Below, in pieces: positions 26,301-35,759 of a DNA stretch of 64,000 nucleotides. The first letter of the stretch is position 1, and each line of letters begins with the position of its first letter. The position numbers and the translations under genes were made by a program. A model generated the notes under the pieces. It searched no databases, was not told the origin of the DNA, and saw only the letters and a list, made by a program, of their open reading frames with translations. This DNA comes from Acinetobacter kyonggiensis. Its GTDB lineage: Bacteria; Pseudomonadota; Gammaproteobacteria; Pseudomonadales; Moraxellaceae. The DNA lies in NCBI RefSeq assembly GCF_900107285.1, contig NZ_FNPK01000014.1, positions 1-64,000 on the forward strand. The letters are read 5' to 3'.

Positions 26301-28181
26301 TTAAACAGCCAAATCGGCTAAATTGCCTTTTTGTTCCAACCAATGCTTACGGTCACCTGCTCGTTTTTTTGCCAACAATTTATCCAGTAAGCCTGAAGTA
26401 AAATGCGCATCGTCTAAATCCAGCTGCACCAGACGACGCGTGTCTGGATCTAAAGTGGTTTCGCGAAGCTGACTGGCATTCATTTCGCCCAAACCTTTAA
26501 AGCGGGTAATTTGCGGAGACTTGGTCTTGGCTTTCTTGAGCGTTACTTCTAATTCAGCCTCATCTAAAGCGTAATGCACATCTTTGCCGTCATCTATACG
26601 AAATAGGGGCGGCATAGCCACATATAAATGCCCTGCTTCCACCAAGGTCGGAAAATGTTTCACAAATAAAGCACACAATAAGGTCGCAATATGTAAACCA
26701 TCTGAGTCAGCATCGGCAAGAATACACACTTTGCCGTAGCGCAATTCTGAAAGATCATCACTGCCTGGGTCTACGCCAATTGCAATCGCAATATTATGCA
26801 CTTCCTGTGAGGCTAAAACCTCATCGGAAGAGACTTCCCATGTGTTTAGAATTTTACCGCGAATGGGCATAATGGCTTGGAAGTTTTTATCGCGTGCTTG
26901 CTTGGCTGAACCACCAGCAGAATCGCCTTCCACAATAAACAGTTCAGATTCTTCCAAAGTATGACCAACGCAATCGGATAATTTTCCTGGTAACGTCGGG
27001 CCAGCAACAATCTTTTTACGCTCTACTTTTTTGGCAGCTTTTAAACGGCGACCTGCTTTCGCAATCATCAATTCAGCAAGCTGCATTGCAATATCAGAGT
27101 TTTGATTTAACCACAGTGCAAAAGCATCTTTGGCAATATTCAATACAATACCCGATGCTTCACGACTGGAAAGACGTTCTTTGGTTTGCCCCGAAAATTG
27201 TGGTTCTTGGAATTTTAACGACAGAATATAATTTACCCCATCCCAAACATCTTCCGCAGACAATTTTAAATTACGCGGTAACAAATTACGCAGTTCACAA
27301 AATTCACGCATCGCATCGGTCACACCTGAACGCAGACCGTTGACATGTGTACCGCCTTGTGCGGTTGGAATTAAATTGACATAGCTCTCTTGAACTTGCT
27401 CGCCACCCTCAGCATTCCAGCAAATCGCAAATTCAGCACTGGCACGCTCAGCCTCACCCGTTGCCACAAAGGCAGGACACGGAATAATATCGCGATCCTG
27501 CAATTCATCCATCAAATAATCAACTAAACCATTTTCAAATTGCCATTCAATTTTTTCGTGATTAATTTGATCGAAATAAATAATTTGTAAGCCTGCGGCT
27601 AACACGGCTTTGGCTTTTAAATTATGTTTTAACGCTTTTAAGGAAAATTTGGGTGAATCAAAATATTTTGCATCTGGCCAAAAATGAACGGTGGTTCCTG
27701 AAGCACGTTTCGGTGCCTTACCTTCCAACACTTCAAGTTGTGAGACAGGTTCACCATGCTCAAATGCCATTTGATAAAGATTACCATGGCGCTGTACGGC
27801 AACTTCGACTCGATTCGACAGTGCATTGACCACAGAAATCCCTACACCATGCAAACCACCGGAAAATTGGTAGTTATCGGTACTGAATTTACCCCCTGCA
27901 TGGAGCTTGGTCAGGATAATTTCAATCCCACTTTGACCATATTCAGGATGGATATCGACGGGCATGCCACGACCATTATCTTCTACCGACAAAGAACCGT
28001 CTTTATAGACCGTCACGGTAATTTTATTGGCATGTCCTGCAAGTGCCTCATCCACTGCATTATCAATTACTTCTTGTGCCAAATGGTTTGGACGAGTGGT
28101 ATCGGTATACATGCCGGGACGACGACGAACCGGATCTAAACCAGATAAAACTTCAAGTGATTGAGCCGTATATTGAGACAC
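26301..28181 (-). CDS. parE: DNA topoisomerase IV subunit B
   Basis: ATPase subunit of topoisomerase IV, which unlinks daughter chromosomes with ParC; target of aminocoumarins and, in part, quinolones. GHKL ATPase domain: EVIDNAVDEALAGHA, DNGRGMPVDIHPE, LHAGGKFSTDNYQFSGGLHGVG. TOPRIM domain: FIVEGDSAGGSAKQARDKN, EGD, and DADSDGLHI. The length of 626 aa is normal. I take GTG 28181 (SQYTAQSLEVLSGL) because AAGGA lies about 11 bases before it; a TTG at 28208 would overlap yqiA by 13 bases. It sits behind yqiA as in many gammaproteobacteria. Confidence 0.96.
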   Translation of the reverse strand: MSQYTAQSLEVLSGLDPVRRRPGMYTDTTRPNHLAQEVIDNAVDEALAGHANKITVTVYKDGSLSVEDNGRGMPVDIHPEYGQSGIEIILTKLHAGGKFSTDNYQFSGGLHGVGISVVNALSNRVEVAVQRHGNLYQMAFEHGEPVSQLEVLEGKAPKRASGTTVHFWPDAKYFDSPKFSLKALKHNLKAKAVLAAGLQIIYFDQINHEKIEWQFENGLVDYLMDELQDRDIIPCPAFVATGEAERASAEFAICWNAEGGEQVQESYVNLIPTAQGGTHVNGLRSGVTDAMREFCELRNLLPRNLKLSAEDVWDGVNYILSLKFQEPQFSGQTKERLSSREASGIVLNIAKDAFALWLNQNSDIAMQLAELMIAKAGRRLKAAKKVERKKIVAGPTLPGKLSDCVGHTLEESELFIVEGDSAGGSAKQARDKNFQAIMPIRGKILNTWEVSSDEVLASQEVHNIAIAIGVDPGSDDLSELRYGKVCILADADSDGLHIATLLCALFVKHFPTLVEAGHLYVAMPPLFRIDDGKDVHYALDEAELEVTLKKAKTKSPQITRFKGLGEMNASQLRETTLDPDTRRLVQLDLDDAHFTSGLLDKLLAKKRAGDRKHWLEQKGNLADLAV

Positions 28182-28195
28182 GTTGTACTGTTTCC

Positions 28196-28777
28196 TTATT
28201 TTATACAATCCGATAAAAACTGTAATGCCATCGGTATTTTGTCTGCGAAATTATCCATCGCATGATTGCCATTTGCTTCCGTGATCATCATCGACGGATG
28301 CGCAGCATTGCTATAATAACGCTGTGCTTCACGATAATCCAAAACTTCGTCATCTTGTTGCAGTAACACTAGAATTTTGTCTGCATCTTGCACCAATGGC
28401 ACAGCCATCTGCTCGAGTTGATCAAGTTGTGTCTGATCTAAAGTCCATTGGCCATTCACCACATAAGGCAGCTCACCGCCAAATAAATCATGAAATAATT
28501 GCCATGGTCGCATAGCTGGATTAATTAAAACAGCAGGCACAGCATGTTTTGCGACCAATTGTGTCGCATAAAAACCACCAAGACTACTCCCAATTAAGAC
28601 CACTTGATCTAAACATTCAATCATCTTTGAAACATGGGCCAACACCTGTTTCGGAGGCATATTTAAATCAGGCAAATGCACTTGAATATGATGCTGATTT
28701 TGACAAAATGCCTGAATGTATTGCCCTTTAATTGATAAAGTACTACTTTGAAATCCATGCAAATAGATGATGTTCAT
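28196..28777 (-). CDS. yqiA: YqiA-family esterase
   Basis: Small alpha/beta hydrolase, 193 aa. MNIIYLHGFQSS is the oxyanion strand, LIGSSLGGFYATQL the nucleophile elbow (Ser about 89), QQDDEVLDYREA the acid site and NGNHAMDNF the His. E. coli YqiA hydrolyses short acyl-CoA and p-nitrophenyl esters and lies upstream of parE, as here. The stop overlaps the possible TTG start of parE and precedes its GTG by 14 bases, so the two genes are coupled. Confidence 0.88.
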   Translation of the reverse strand: MNIIYLHGFQSSTLSIKGQYIQAFCQNQHHIQVHLPDLNMPPKQVLAHVSKMIECLDQVVLIGSSLGGFYATQLVAKHAVPAVLINPAMRPWQLFHDLFGGELPYVVNGQWTLDQTQLDQLEQMAVPLVQDADKILVLLQQDDEVLDYREAQRYYSNAAHPSMMITEANGNHAMDNFADKIPMALQFLSDCIK

Positions 28778-29024
28778 TGCTTTTTATGACATACCAATGG
28801 GTTTAATTTAAGTTATAAAAAATAAGATACCTAGCGAAACTTTATTTTAATGTGTATATAACAGCAATTGTCAGACAAAAAAGTTAAAACTTACAGCTCA
28901 TCCTCGTTATTGTAAAAGCTATTCGAGATGAATCATATTAAATTAAAAGCAACGAATTGATAGCGTGAGCTTAAGAAAAAATAAAGTGCCTCAGATAGTA
29001 GTGCCATAAAAGGGATAGGATAAA

Positions 29025-30356
29025 ATGCCAAGTTTAACACCATTGCATGAAACCTATTGTAAATGGGATCGTACACCACCAAGCCAAGCCGATGTATTAG
29101 AAGGACTTGCTCAATTGGTAACGACTCGTTTAGGGGATGTGGTGCAAGACCTTATACAAGAAATTCAACGTGAAATTTTGATCAGCATATTTGGGATGAG
29201 TGAACAACGCTCGAAAAAAATACAAAAAATCCCCTATATTGACAAAATGTACCAGTTTGCCTATGACAGCTTACTCAGTTATGGTCATTACTTAATTGCG
29301 CCAAGTTTGCGACAAATTATTGAAAAATATCCAAAATTACATGAAAAACCACTCACCCCTGCATTGCATTTTTTAGTTGGGGCTTTAAACGGGGTGCTGG
29401 GTGATTATTTATTAAAATATCAAAACCCGCTTGCATTACCCATGGTGCTCTACGACCACTATACTGAATTACAAAAAGGTGATCTTTCAGGCCGTGTGGT
29501 TATTTTTACCCATGGCTTATGCATGAACCATTTAGACTGGTCAACCCGTCAATACGGCGGTATTGGTGAAAAATTATTGGCTCAGCGTGACCATAACACC
29601 ATGCTCTACTTAAACTACAATACTGGACGCCGTATTTCTGCCAATGGTCGCAGCCTTGCCAACACTTTAGAAGATTTACTTCAACGTAACCCATTGATTA
29701 CCAGTATTGATTTAATTGGACATAGTATGGGGGGCTTAGTGTTACGCAGTGCCTTATTTTATGGCAAACAAAATATGCATCAATGGATGCACCTGACTGA
29801 AAATTTAGTCTGCTTAGGCTCACCACATCATGGGGCAGTTTTAGAACGTTTTGGTTTTATTTTACAAGATCGACTGGGGCACTTCCCGTTTGTAAAAATT
29901 GTCCGACATATTGTGAATATTCGCAGCAATGGCATTCTGGATTTACGTTATGGCAGCGTGCGTGATGATGATTGGGAACATAATACGGCCCGCATTGGTG
30001 GCATGGATGACAATCGTAAACCTGCCCCGCTACCTTCGCATATCAACACCTTTTTAATTGCAGGGTCTGTTGTCTATGAAAATAGAAAAAATCGTCATTT
30101 CGACCTGCTAGGTGACTATTTAGTCAGTGTTAAAAGTGCGTTGGGAGAACATCCTAATCCGCGTTTTCAATTGAAGCTGCCCAAATCAAATAAAGCCATT
30201 TTCTATGGCATCCATCACTTTGAGATTCACTATCACTCCAATGTAGCTGAACAGATTGTGAGATGGTTTTATCCGCCTCCTGATGCCCCAATTAAAGAAC
30301 AGGTTCATGAATATCGGATGCAGTTCGAAGATTTATCCAACAGTGCACCAATTTAA
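29025..30356 (+). CDS. Alpha/beta hydrolase (lipase-like)
   Basis: 443 aa, cytoplasmic by appearance. The N-terminal 145 residues are helical and unlike known domains. The hydrolase core has VVIFTHGLCMNHLDWS (oxyanion loop), the nucleophile elbow LIGHSMGGLVLRSALF (Ser about 236), CLGSPHHGAVLERFG and a C-terminal GIHHFEIHYH that could supply the catalytic His. This order fits PGAP1/lipase-like or triacylglycerol lipase relatives. ATG 29025 is preceded by GGATAGGA. Monocistronic with a strong terminator; the substrate is not predicted. Confidence 0.82.
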   Translation: MPSLTPLHETYCKWDRTPPSQADVLEGLAQLVTTRLGDVVQDLIQEIQREILISIFGMSEQRSKKIQKIPYIDKMYQFAYDSLLSYGHYLIAPSLRQIIEKYPKLHEKPLTPALHFLVGALNGVLGDYLLKYQNPLALPMVLYDHYTELQKGDLSGRVVIFTHGLCMNHLDWSTRQYGGIGEKLLAQRDHNTMLYLNYNTGRRISANGRSLANTLEDLLQRNPLITSIDLIGHSMGGLVLRSALFYGKQNMHQWMHLTENLVCLGSPHHGAVLERFGFILQDRLGHFPFVKIVRHIVNIRSNGILDLRYGSVRDDDWEHNTARIGGMDDNRKPAPLPSHINTFLIAGSVVYENRKNRHFDLLGDYLVSVKSALGEHPNPRFQLKLPKSNKAIFYGIHHFEIHYHSNVAEQIVRWFYPPPDAPIKEQVHEYRMQFEDLSNSAPI

Positions 30357-30365
30357 ATGAATCAT

Positions 30366-30393
30366 AAAAAAGCCACCTTGCGGTGGCTTTTTT
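30366..30393. terminator. Bidirectional terminator between hydrolase and dsbB
   Basis: GCCACC-TTGC-GGTGGC (30372-30387) with A-run before and T-run after. Confidence 0.9.
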
Positions 30394-30405
30394 AGATGAC
30401 CATTT

Positions 30406-30930
30406 TTATTTCTTCTTCCCTGCTTTAGGCGTAGTCAAAGCATAGTTACGCAATAATTGCCACACACTCACCAGCACCAATACAGCAAAAAACAAGAATG
30501 ACCAGACAGGCAAGGATTGCCCTAAAAAGGTCCAATCAACCACTGCACATTCACCAGAACCAGTTAGAACTTGTTGGAAAACCGATTTTAATGGCAAGGT
30601 ATTGAGCCAATAATCTAGGCCCGGACCGCAGCTCGGCACTTGGTCAGGTGGCAAATTTTGCAGCCAAACATGACGTGCTGCCACACCTGCCGACCAAAGA
30701 ATAGAAAGCGTGCCCAAAAAGGCATACACACGTTTCCCAACATTTGAATTCGGATTATGAATGAAAGCAAGCAAAGAAATAAGCCCTAACCCGATCAATC
30801 CAATACGCTGAAAGACGCAGAGTGGACAAGGCTCAAGACCTTGTACATGTTCTAAATACAGCGCAAAAGCCATGCCAATAACGCTGGCTAAAAATAAAAA
30901 ACCACTCACGGAACGATAACGCCATTGCAT
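30406..30930 (-). CDS. dsbB: Disulfide bond formation protein DsbB
   Basis: Inner-membrane quinone reductase that reoxidises DsbA. 174 aa with four membrane helices. The first periplasmic loop has the redox pair CPLC (EPCPLCVFQRIGLIG, about 35-38). The second loop has the other pair, PSCGPG and GECAVV (about 105 and 132). Both pairs needed for electron flow are present. It follows gshA by 18 bp, so it is probably expressed with glutathione synthesis. Confidence 0.94.
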   Translation of the reverse strand: MQWRYRSVSGFLFLASVIGMAFALYLEHVQGLEPCPLCVFQRIGLIGLGLISLLAFIHNPNSNVGKRVYAFLGTLSILWSAGVAARHVWLQNLPPDQVPSCGPGLDYWLNTLPLKSVFQQVLTGSGECAVVDWTFLGQSLPVWSFLFFAVLVLVSVWQLLRNYALTTPKAGKKK

Positions 30931-30948
30931 GGCAAATCCTCTTAATTT

Positions 30949-32526
30949 TTATCGATAATCAGCAAGATATTGCTCAAAACTGAGGCTACTATCTTGTTCA
31001 AGTTGCTGTTGTTGTTGCAATGACTGTACAGCCAAATCATCAAAATACGACAAGGTATCTGGGCTTAACGGATGCTGCTCATAGCTCATGGCATGTTGTT
31101 GTGCCATCAGACTACCAAAGCCCCATGTACCGCCATTTTCTAAAGTATCGGCAATCACTTGTGCAGACAGCGTTTCATCCACTTCATCAATACGTTTAAG
31201 CATCAACGCTAAGGCAGCTGAATACAGATTTGTGCTATAGGTTACATCCAGTAAATCAGCCAAAGGTTGCATTGCGATGACTTGCATGCGGCTCCATGCT
31301 TCAATCGGATGCTCACCTGTCGCATCTATAATGGATGCATTGGGTGCACGGCCACGATTGACCACTTCCGCTTGATTACGCTCAATCTGTAATTGTTCTT
31401 CGTCTAATAAATCGGGGCTATCTTGCAATAAACAATGCAGTGCTAACACTTCCAAGAATGCCGCGGTATTTTCATCTATGCCAATTGAACTGTACGGATT
31501 GACATCTACGGCACGTAATTCAACATAACCTACCCCACGATTTTCAAGCGCTTGCGATGGCGTTTCACCCGCTTTAGGCACTTGTTTCGGACGCACTAAA
31601 CTATAGTATTCATTTTCAATTTGTAGCACATGATCATTGATTTGAATCGGCTCACCCTGTTCATCGGTTAAACCTAAATGGCTAAACGGTGCATAAGGCG
31701 TTTTGACTGCTTTTTGTAAACCTTCTAAATAACCCGACATGGTATTGTAGTGAATACCCAACTGTTTCTGCGCTGAATTTTGATAGCCAAAATTGCCCAT
31801 GCGTAATGCTGTGGCATAAGGTAGAAATAACGTGCCTTTGAGTAAGGGCAATAAGTGATGTTCGCGTCCGGTCATAAAACACTGACAGACCGAAGGACTT
31901 GCGCCGACCAAGAACATCACCAATGGGGTTAAACGAATAAAATTACGAATTAAAGCAAAATAACGATGACTACGATAATCCTGCAAGCTCAAACTTTTTA
32001 AAGCATCATCGCTCTCATGCTGTTGCAGTGCTTCAAAGACTTGATCAGGGAAAGATAAATTATAATGCACCCCTGAAATGGTCTGCATACGACGACCATA
32101 ACGCACCCCTAAACCATGACGATACAAGGTCTTAAAGCGACCAACATTCGATGTTCCATATTGGGCTAAACGAATGTTTTCTTCCTGATCATCTAGCATA
32201 CACGGCATCGACAACGGCCAGAGCTTTTCACTATTTTCCAAATGACGATGTGCAATCGCATGGATATCGGCTAAATAATGTAATGCTTTTTTGATGCTGT
32301 CTTGTGGAGGGGTAATAAACTCCATCAAGGCTTCAGAATAGTCAGTGGTAATATGCGGATGTGTTAAAGCCGACCCGAATGCTTTTGGATGCAAGGCTTG
32401 CGATAAAAAACCATTGCTTTGCATACGCAGGCTTTCACGCTCAATACCGCGCAACATGCCTTTAAACAGCGAAGAATCCACCCAAGTTGGCAATACAACG
32501 TGAGAGGTCGATTCGGGTTGACTCAT
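30949..32526 (-). CDS. gshA: Glutamate-cysteine ligase
   Basis: First enzyme of glutathione synthesis: ATP-dependent joining of Glu and Cys. 525 aa, the proteobacterial GshA type. Motifs: RGIERESLRMQSNGFLS (about 20-36), TTDYSEALMEFITPP (about 61-75), ISGVHYNLSFP (about 150-160), NSAQKQLGIHYNTMSGYLE and YVELRAVDVNPYSSIGID. ATG 32526 follows GCGAGAT. First gene of a gshA-dsbB pair; divergent from the DUF924 gene across 212 bp. Confidence 0.95.
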   Translation of the reverse strand: MSQPESTSHVVLPTWVDSSLFKGMLRGIERESLRMQSNGFLSQALHPKAFGSALTHPHITTDYSEALMEFITPPQDSIKKALHYLADIHAIAHRHLENSEKLWPLSMPCMLDDQEENIRLAQYGTSNVGRFKTLYRHGLGVRYGRRMQTISGVHYNLSFPDQVFEALQQHESDDALKSLSLQDYRSHRYFALIRNFIRLTPLVMFLVGASPSVCQCFMTGREHHLLPLLKGTLFLPYATALRMGNFGYQNSAQKQLGIHYNTMSGYLEGLQKAVKTPYAPFSHLGLTDEQGEPIQINDHVLQIENEYYSLVRPKQVPKAGETPSQALENRGVGYVELRAVDVNPYSSIGIDENTAAFLEVLALHCLLQDSPDLLDEEQLQIERNQAEVVNRGRAPNASIIDATGEHPIEAWSRMQVIAMQPLADLLDVTYSTNLYSAALALMLKRIDEVDETLSAQVIADTLENGGTWGFGSLMAQQHAMSYEQHPLSPDTLSYFDDLAVQSLQQQQQLEQDSSLSFEQYLADYR

Positions 32527-32738
32527 TACAATCTCGCTTATCGGAAGATAACTACTAAAATAAAATCATCAGTTTATAGCAGTATAACGTGATTTGGGAC
32601 GGTCACATGATCTGCTGTATATTTTTCAAGTAAACTGTCAATTATATTTCTGGCAAATTTTTATCACAAAGTTACTCTACAAGACATCTAAATTTTGTGA
32701 TTGTATTGAATAATAAGTGCTAAAGAATTGTAAATATT

Positions 32739-33278
32739 ATGAATTATTCAGATATTTTGGACTTTTGGTTTCATCCAGACACTCAAGCCTACTGGTTTGC
32801 AAAAAATGATGATTTTGATGGATTAATTCATCAAAAATTTTATGACATACATCATCAAGCCGCACAAACCGAGCTATGGTCTTGGCGTAAAAGCGCTGAA
32901 GGTCGCTTAGCTGAAGTGATCATACTCGACCAATTTTCGCGTAATTTGTTTCGTGATCAGGCGCAAGCCTTTGCCCAAGATGCTTTAGCCTTGGCACTTG
33001 CCCAAGAAGTCATCGAGTTAAATTTAGATCAGCAATTAAACCCAGAACAACGTGCTTTTTTATATATGCCCTTTATGCACAGTGAATCAAAATTGATCCA
33101 CGAGGTTGGGCTAAAATTGTTTCAACAATTAGGCCTGCCTATCGGTCTGGATTATGAAAAAAAGCACAAAGTCATTATTGATCGTTTCGGGCGCTATCCG
33201 CATCGTAACCAAATTTTAGCGCGTCCCTCGACTGCCGAAGAACTCGAATTTTTAACTCAACCCAACAGTAGCTTTTAA
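32739..33278 (+). CDS. DUF924-family protein
   Basis: 179 aa, all-helical, cytoplasmic. The family pattern is complete: DILDFWFHPDTQAYWF at the start, GRLAEVIILDQFSRNLFRDQAQAF near 52-75, ERAFLYMPFMHSES-type text (RAFLYMPFMHSES, about 107-119) and FGRYPHRNQILAR (about 149-161) near the end. A tetratricopeptide-like fold is known for the family; function unknown. The lipoprotein gene follows after 51 bp. Confidence 0.88.
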   Translation: MNYSDILDFWFHPDTQAYWFAKNDDFDGLIHQKFYDIHHQAAQTELWSWRKSAEGRLAEVIILDQFSRNLFRDQAQAFAQDALALALAQEVIELNLDQQLNPEQRAFLYMPFMHSESKLIHEVGLKLFQQLGLPIGLDYEKKHKVIIDRFGRYPHRNQILARPSTAEELEFLTQPNSSF

Positions 33279-33329
33279 GTATTTATTGTGTCTCCTCCCT
33301 TGCACAGTAAATTAGTATGGAGGTTTAAC

Positions 33330-33881
33330 ATGAAGAATAAATTTATCCTAAGTATAGGACTGGTGATGGCCCTCTCTGGCTGTGCCATGACGCCTTCAAA
33401 ACCGCTGACTTTTGACCAACTGGGTCAATTCAGTAACACGCCGTTGAATGCTCAATCCTATCGCATCAGTTTTCAAGCCCGTCCCAATATGAGTTTTGGC
33501 ACAGCAGAAGAAATTACCTTAGTCAAAGCAGCGCAAACCACAATACAAAACGGATTCCGCTATTTTAAAGTGCTGAATGATCCGAGCAATGTCAACCAAC
33601 CACCACGCAAAGCCGTAGTCTATCCAACCCCAATGTACGCTCCATACGGTTATTACCGTCGTTACCCTGGTTTCTGGCCTGATCCATTTTATGATATGCC
33701 ACAAGTGGTCACGATTGACCCCGTGCAAGTTTCCTATACCATTGAATGCTATAAAGATCAGAAAAAAGCACCGAGCGATGCTTTTGATGCCACTTTAATT
33801 TTACAGTCTTTGGGTCAAAAATACGGACTTAGCCCGACAGGTCAAGTCTTAGCACCGCAAATGCCGACAACAACAAAATAA
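33330..33881 (+). CDS. Predicted lipoprotein
   Basis: 183 aa. ATG 33330 (MKNKFILSIG) has GGAGG seven bases upstream, which decides the start over a longer frame from 33288. The signal sequence ends in a lipobox, LSGC at about 16-19, with Ala at +2, so outer-membrane sorting is likely. The mature part has SYRISFQARPNMSFGTAEEITLVKAAQTTIQNGFRYF, resembling CC0125/CC1285-type lipoproteins, and a Tyr/Pro-rich stretch (YAPYGYYRRYPGFWPDPFYD). Function unknown. It probably shares a transcript with the DUF445 gene 30 bp downstream. Confidence 0.8.
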   Translation: MKNKFILSIGLVMALSGCAMTPSKPLTFDQLGQFSNTPLNAQSYRISFQARPNMSFGTAEEITLVKAAQTTIQNGFRYFKVLNDPSNVNQPPRKAVVYPTPMYAPYGYYRRYPGFWPDPFYDMPQVVTIDPVQVSYTIECYKDQKKAPSDAFDATLILQSLGQKYGLSPTGQVLAPQMPTTTK

Positions 33882-33911
33882 CCCGATGTCACACATCAAC
33901 AGGAAGCTTGC

Positions 33912-35219
33912 ATGACCATAGCGGAAGCAGAAACCACCCCAAGTTTGCAACGCAGTAAACGCCTTGCCACCATTGCCCTAATCATGGCGATTGTCACATG
34001 GTTAATCCTGATGGTGGTTGCCAAGCTCCTTCCTGAATATGTGTGGCTGATTCACATTCTAATGCTCGCTGCTGAAGCAGGGGTCGTAGGTGGCTTAGCA
34101 GATTGGTATGCCATTACGGTGCTGTTTCGCAACCCGTTTGGCAAAATGCCCATTCCTAAATTTTTACTCGATCACACCGAAATTATTCCACGCAATAAAG
34201 CACGTATTGCAGAATCGATGGGCCGCTTTGTTCAAGAAAACTTTTTGTCTCCACAAGTGGTCGAAAGAAGTCTACACAGTACTGACCTTAGCCTTGCTGT
34301 GGGCCAATGGCTGGCAAAAGCTGAAAATAATGCTCAAGTTACACAGGTTATTCAGCAAACCGTACCGAAAATTTTTGAATTTGTCGGACAGGAACAAATT
34401 GGACGTTTTATTCAAAATAATAGCGTGCAATGGGTACGTAACACCCAAATCAACACCCTCGCCAGTGAAATGCTGCGTGCCGTTTTAGAAAATGATTTCC
34501 ACCAAGATGTGTTACAACACGGACTCGACTTAGCGCATGAATGGATGCTTTCACATCCAGAAGAAACCCGCGAACTGACCCATAGATTATTCAAAGAACT
34601 GGGGGTGTTAAAACTGGCCAAAGGTGCCAGTTGGATTGGCATTGATGTACAACAGCGTACCATTGATTCATTAATCGCACGGGTTGAATCCATGCTGGCC
34701 GACCCAGAACATCCGTGGCGACAACAGATTGAAGAAATCGGTCATCAGCTCATGCTAGAACTGTCGGATGATGAAAGTAGTGCCAGCCATCGCTTAAACA
34801 GCAGCAAAAATGCCTTGCTCGATAGTCCACAAGTGCTGAATTTTATTAGTGGCGCGGTGGTGATTTTATGTGATGCGATTAAAGCGGACTTACTGAAAGC
34901 CAATTCAGGCATTGCCCAAAATCTGCGGGTCGCCATTCAACAAGTTGGTGAAAATATTATTTCTAATCAAGCAGTACGTGATCTACTGAATGAAAAAATG
35001 AGTGCTATTGCCATCAATTTAAGTGATCAATATAGTGAAAAAGTCATTCGTTTTATTAGCGAACGCATTCATGAATGGGATTCACGAGAAATGATCGACA
35101 AAATTGAAAATGAAGTCGGTGGTGATCTACACATGATCCGCGTCAATGGCGTGGTTGTCGGTGCATTTATTGGCTTGGTGCTTGGGATTATTCGTGCTTT
35201 GGTTGATTTAGTACTGTAA
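33912..35219 (+). CDS. DUF445-family inner-membrane protein
   Basis: 435 aa, YjiN-like. One or two membrane helices near the start (LATIALIMAIVTWLILMVVA) are followed by the family signature AGVVGGLADWYAITVLFRNPFG and HTEIIPRNKARIAESMG. A long helical region (about 120-400) follows, with a final hydrophobic hairpin (VVGAFIGLVLGIIRALVDLVL). The family is widespread and uncharacterised. AGGAAG precedes ATG 33912. Confidence 0.88.
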   Translation: MTIAEAETTPSLQRSKRLATIALIMAIVTWLILMVVAKLLPEYVWLIHILMLAAEAGVVGGLADWYAITVLFRNPFGKMPIPKFLLDHTEIIPRNKARIAESMGRFVQENFLSPQVVERSLHSTDLSLAVGQWLAKAENNAQVTQVIQQTVPKIFEFVGQEQIGRFIQNNSVQWVRNTQINTLASEMLRAVLENDFHQDVLQHGLDLAHEWMLSHPEETRELTHRLFKELGVLKLAKGASWIGIDVQQRTIDSLIARVESMLADPEHPWRQQIEEIGHQLMLELSDDESSASHRLNSSKNALLDSPQVLNFISGAVVILCDAIKADLLKANSGIAQNLRVAIQQVGENIISNQAVRDLLNEKMSAIAINLSDQYSEKVIRFISERIHEWDSREMIDKIENEVGGDLHMIRVNGVVVGAFIGLVLGIIRALVDLVL

Positions 35220-35280
35220 AAATGTGTTTCAGATAAAAAATCATCTTCGACCCACAGGCAATCTGCACTTAAGTATTGAT

Positions 35281-35565
35281 TTACTTTGGTGCATTCTGAG
35301 CAGGCATATCAACCAGTTTGCCCGTCACTTTACGTACTAGCGGCAAAATAGCCAACACAATAGGAAAAGCAAAAGCCCAAGAAATCATCCAGTTATGCAG
35401 CCATAAACTGATAAAACCGTCGATCCAACCCAAATTGCGCAGCATATTAATAAAAGAAATAATACCACTCATTAGACAAGACAACATAAACGGCATCACT
35501 ACCGTGGCCCATTTTGCAGGCAGCTTAGGAATATTACCGATAATCATAGGACGGTCAGGTTGCAT
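35281..35565 (-). CDS. DUF2798-family small membrane protein
   Basis: 94 aa with two membrane helices: VVMPFMLSCLMSGIISFINM (about 22-41) and WMISWAFAFPIVLAILPLV (about 59-77). The arrangement LPAKW-two helices-short tail fits DUF2798. Function unknown. It stands alone between the convergent DUF445 gene and the divergent argS. Confidence 0.75.
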   Translation of the reverse strand: MQPDRPMIIGNIPKLPAKWATVVMPFMLSCLMSGIISFINMLRNLGWIDGFISLWLHNWMISWAFAFPIVLAILPLVRKVTGKLVDMPAQNAPK

Positions 35566-35759
35566 ATGCTCGACTCGGATTTTTTACAGTCTTCTAATAT
35601 GCCATAAATCATGCTTTTTTGAATATTTTCCTCGTTTTATCCCCTTCCTCCCGATGCAGACTATCGGACATGTTTTATTCAATACAAATGGGTTTACCTA
35701 AAGACGGCAAAATTTGCTATATTCATTGTTTTTCCGCGACATTTATTTTTCGACTGATT

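Noticed and set aside
35619..35759. Upstream extension of argS by 47 codons
   Set aside because: The residues are unlike ArgRS, and the family start MNTAIQAALEHAV begins at 35760.
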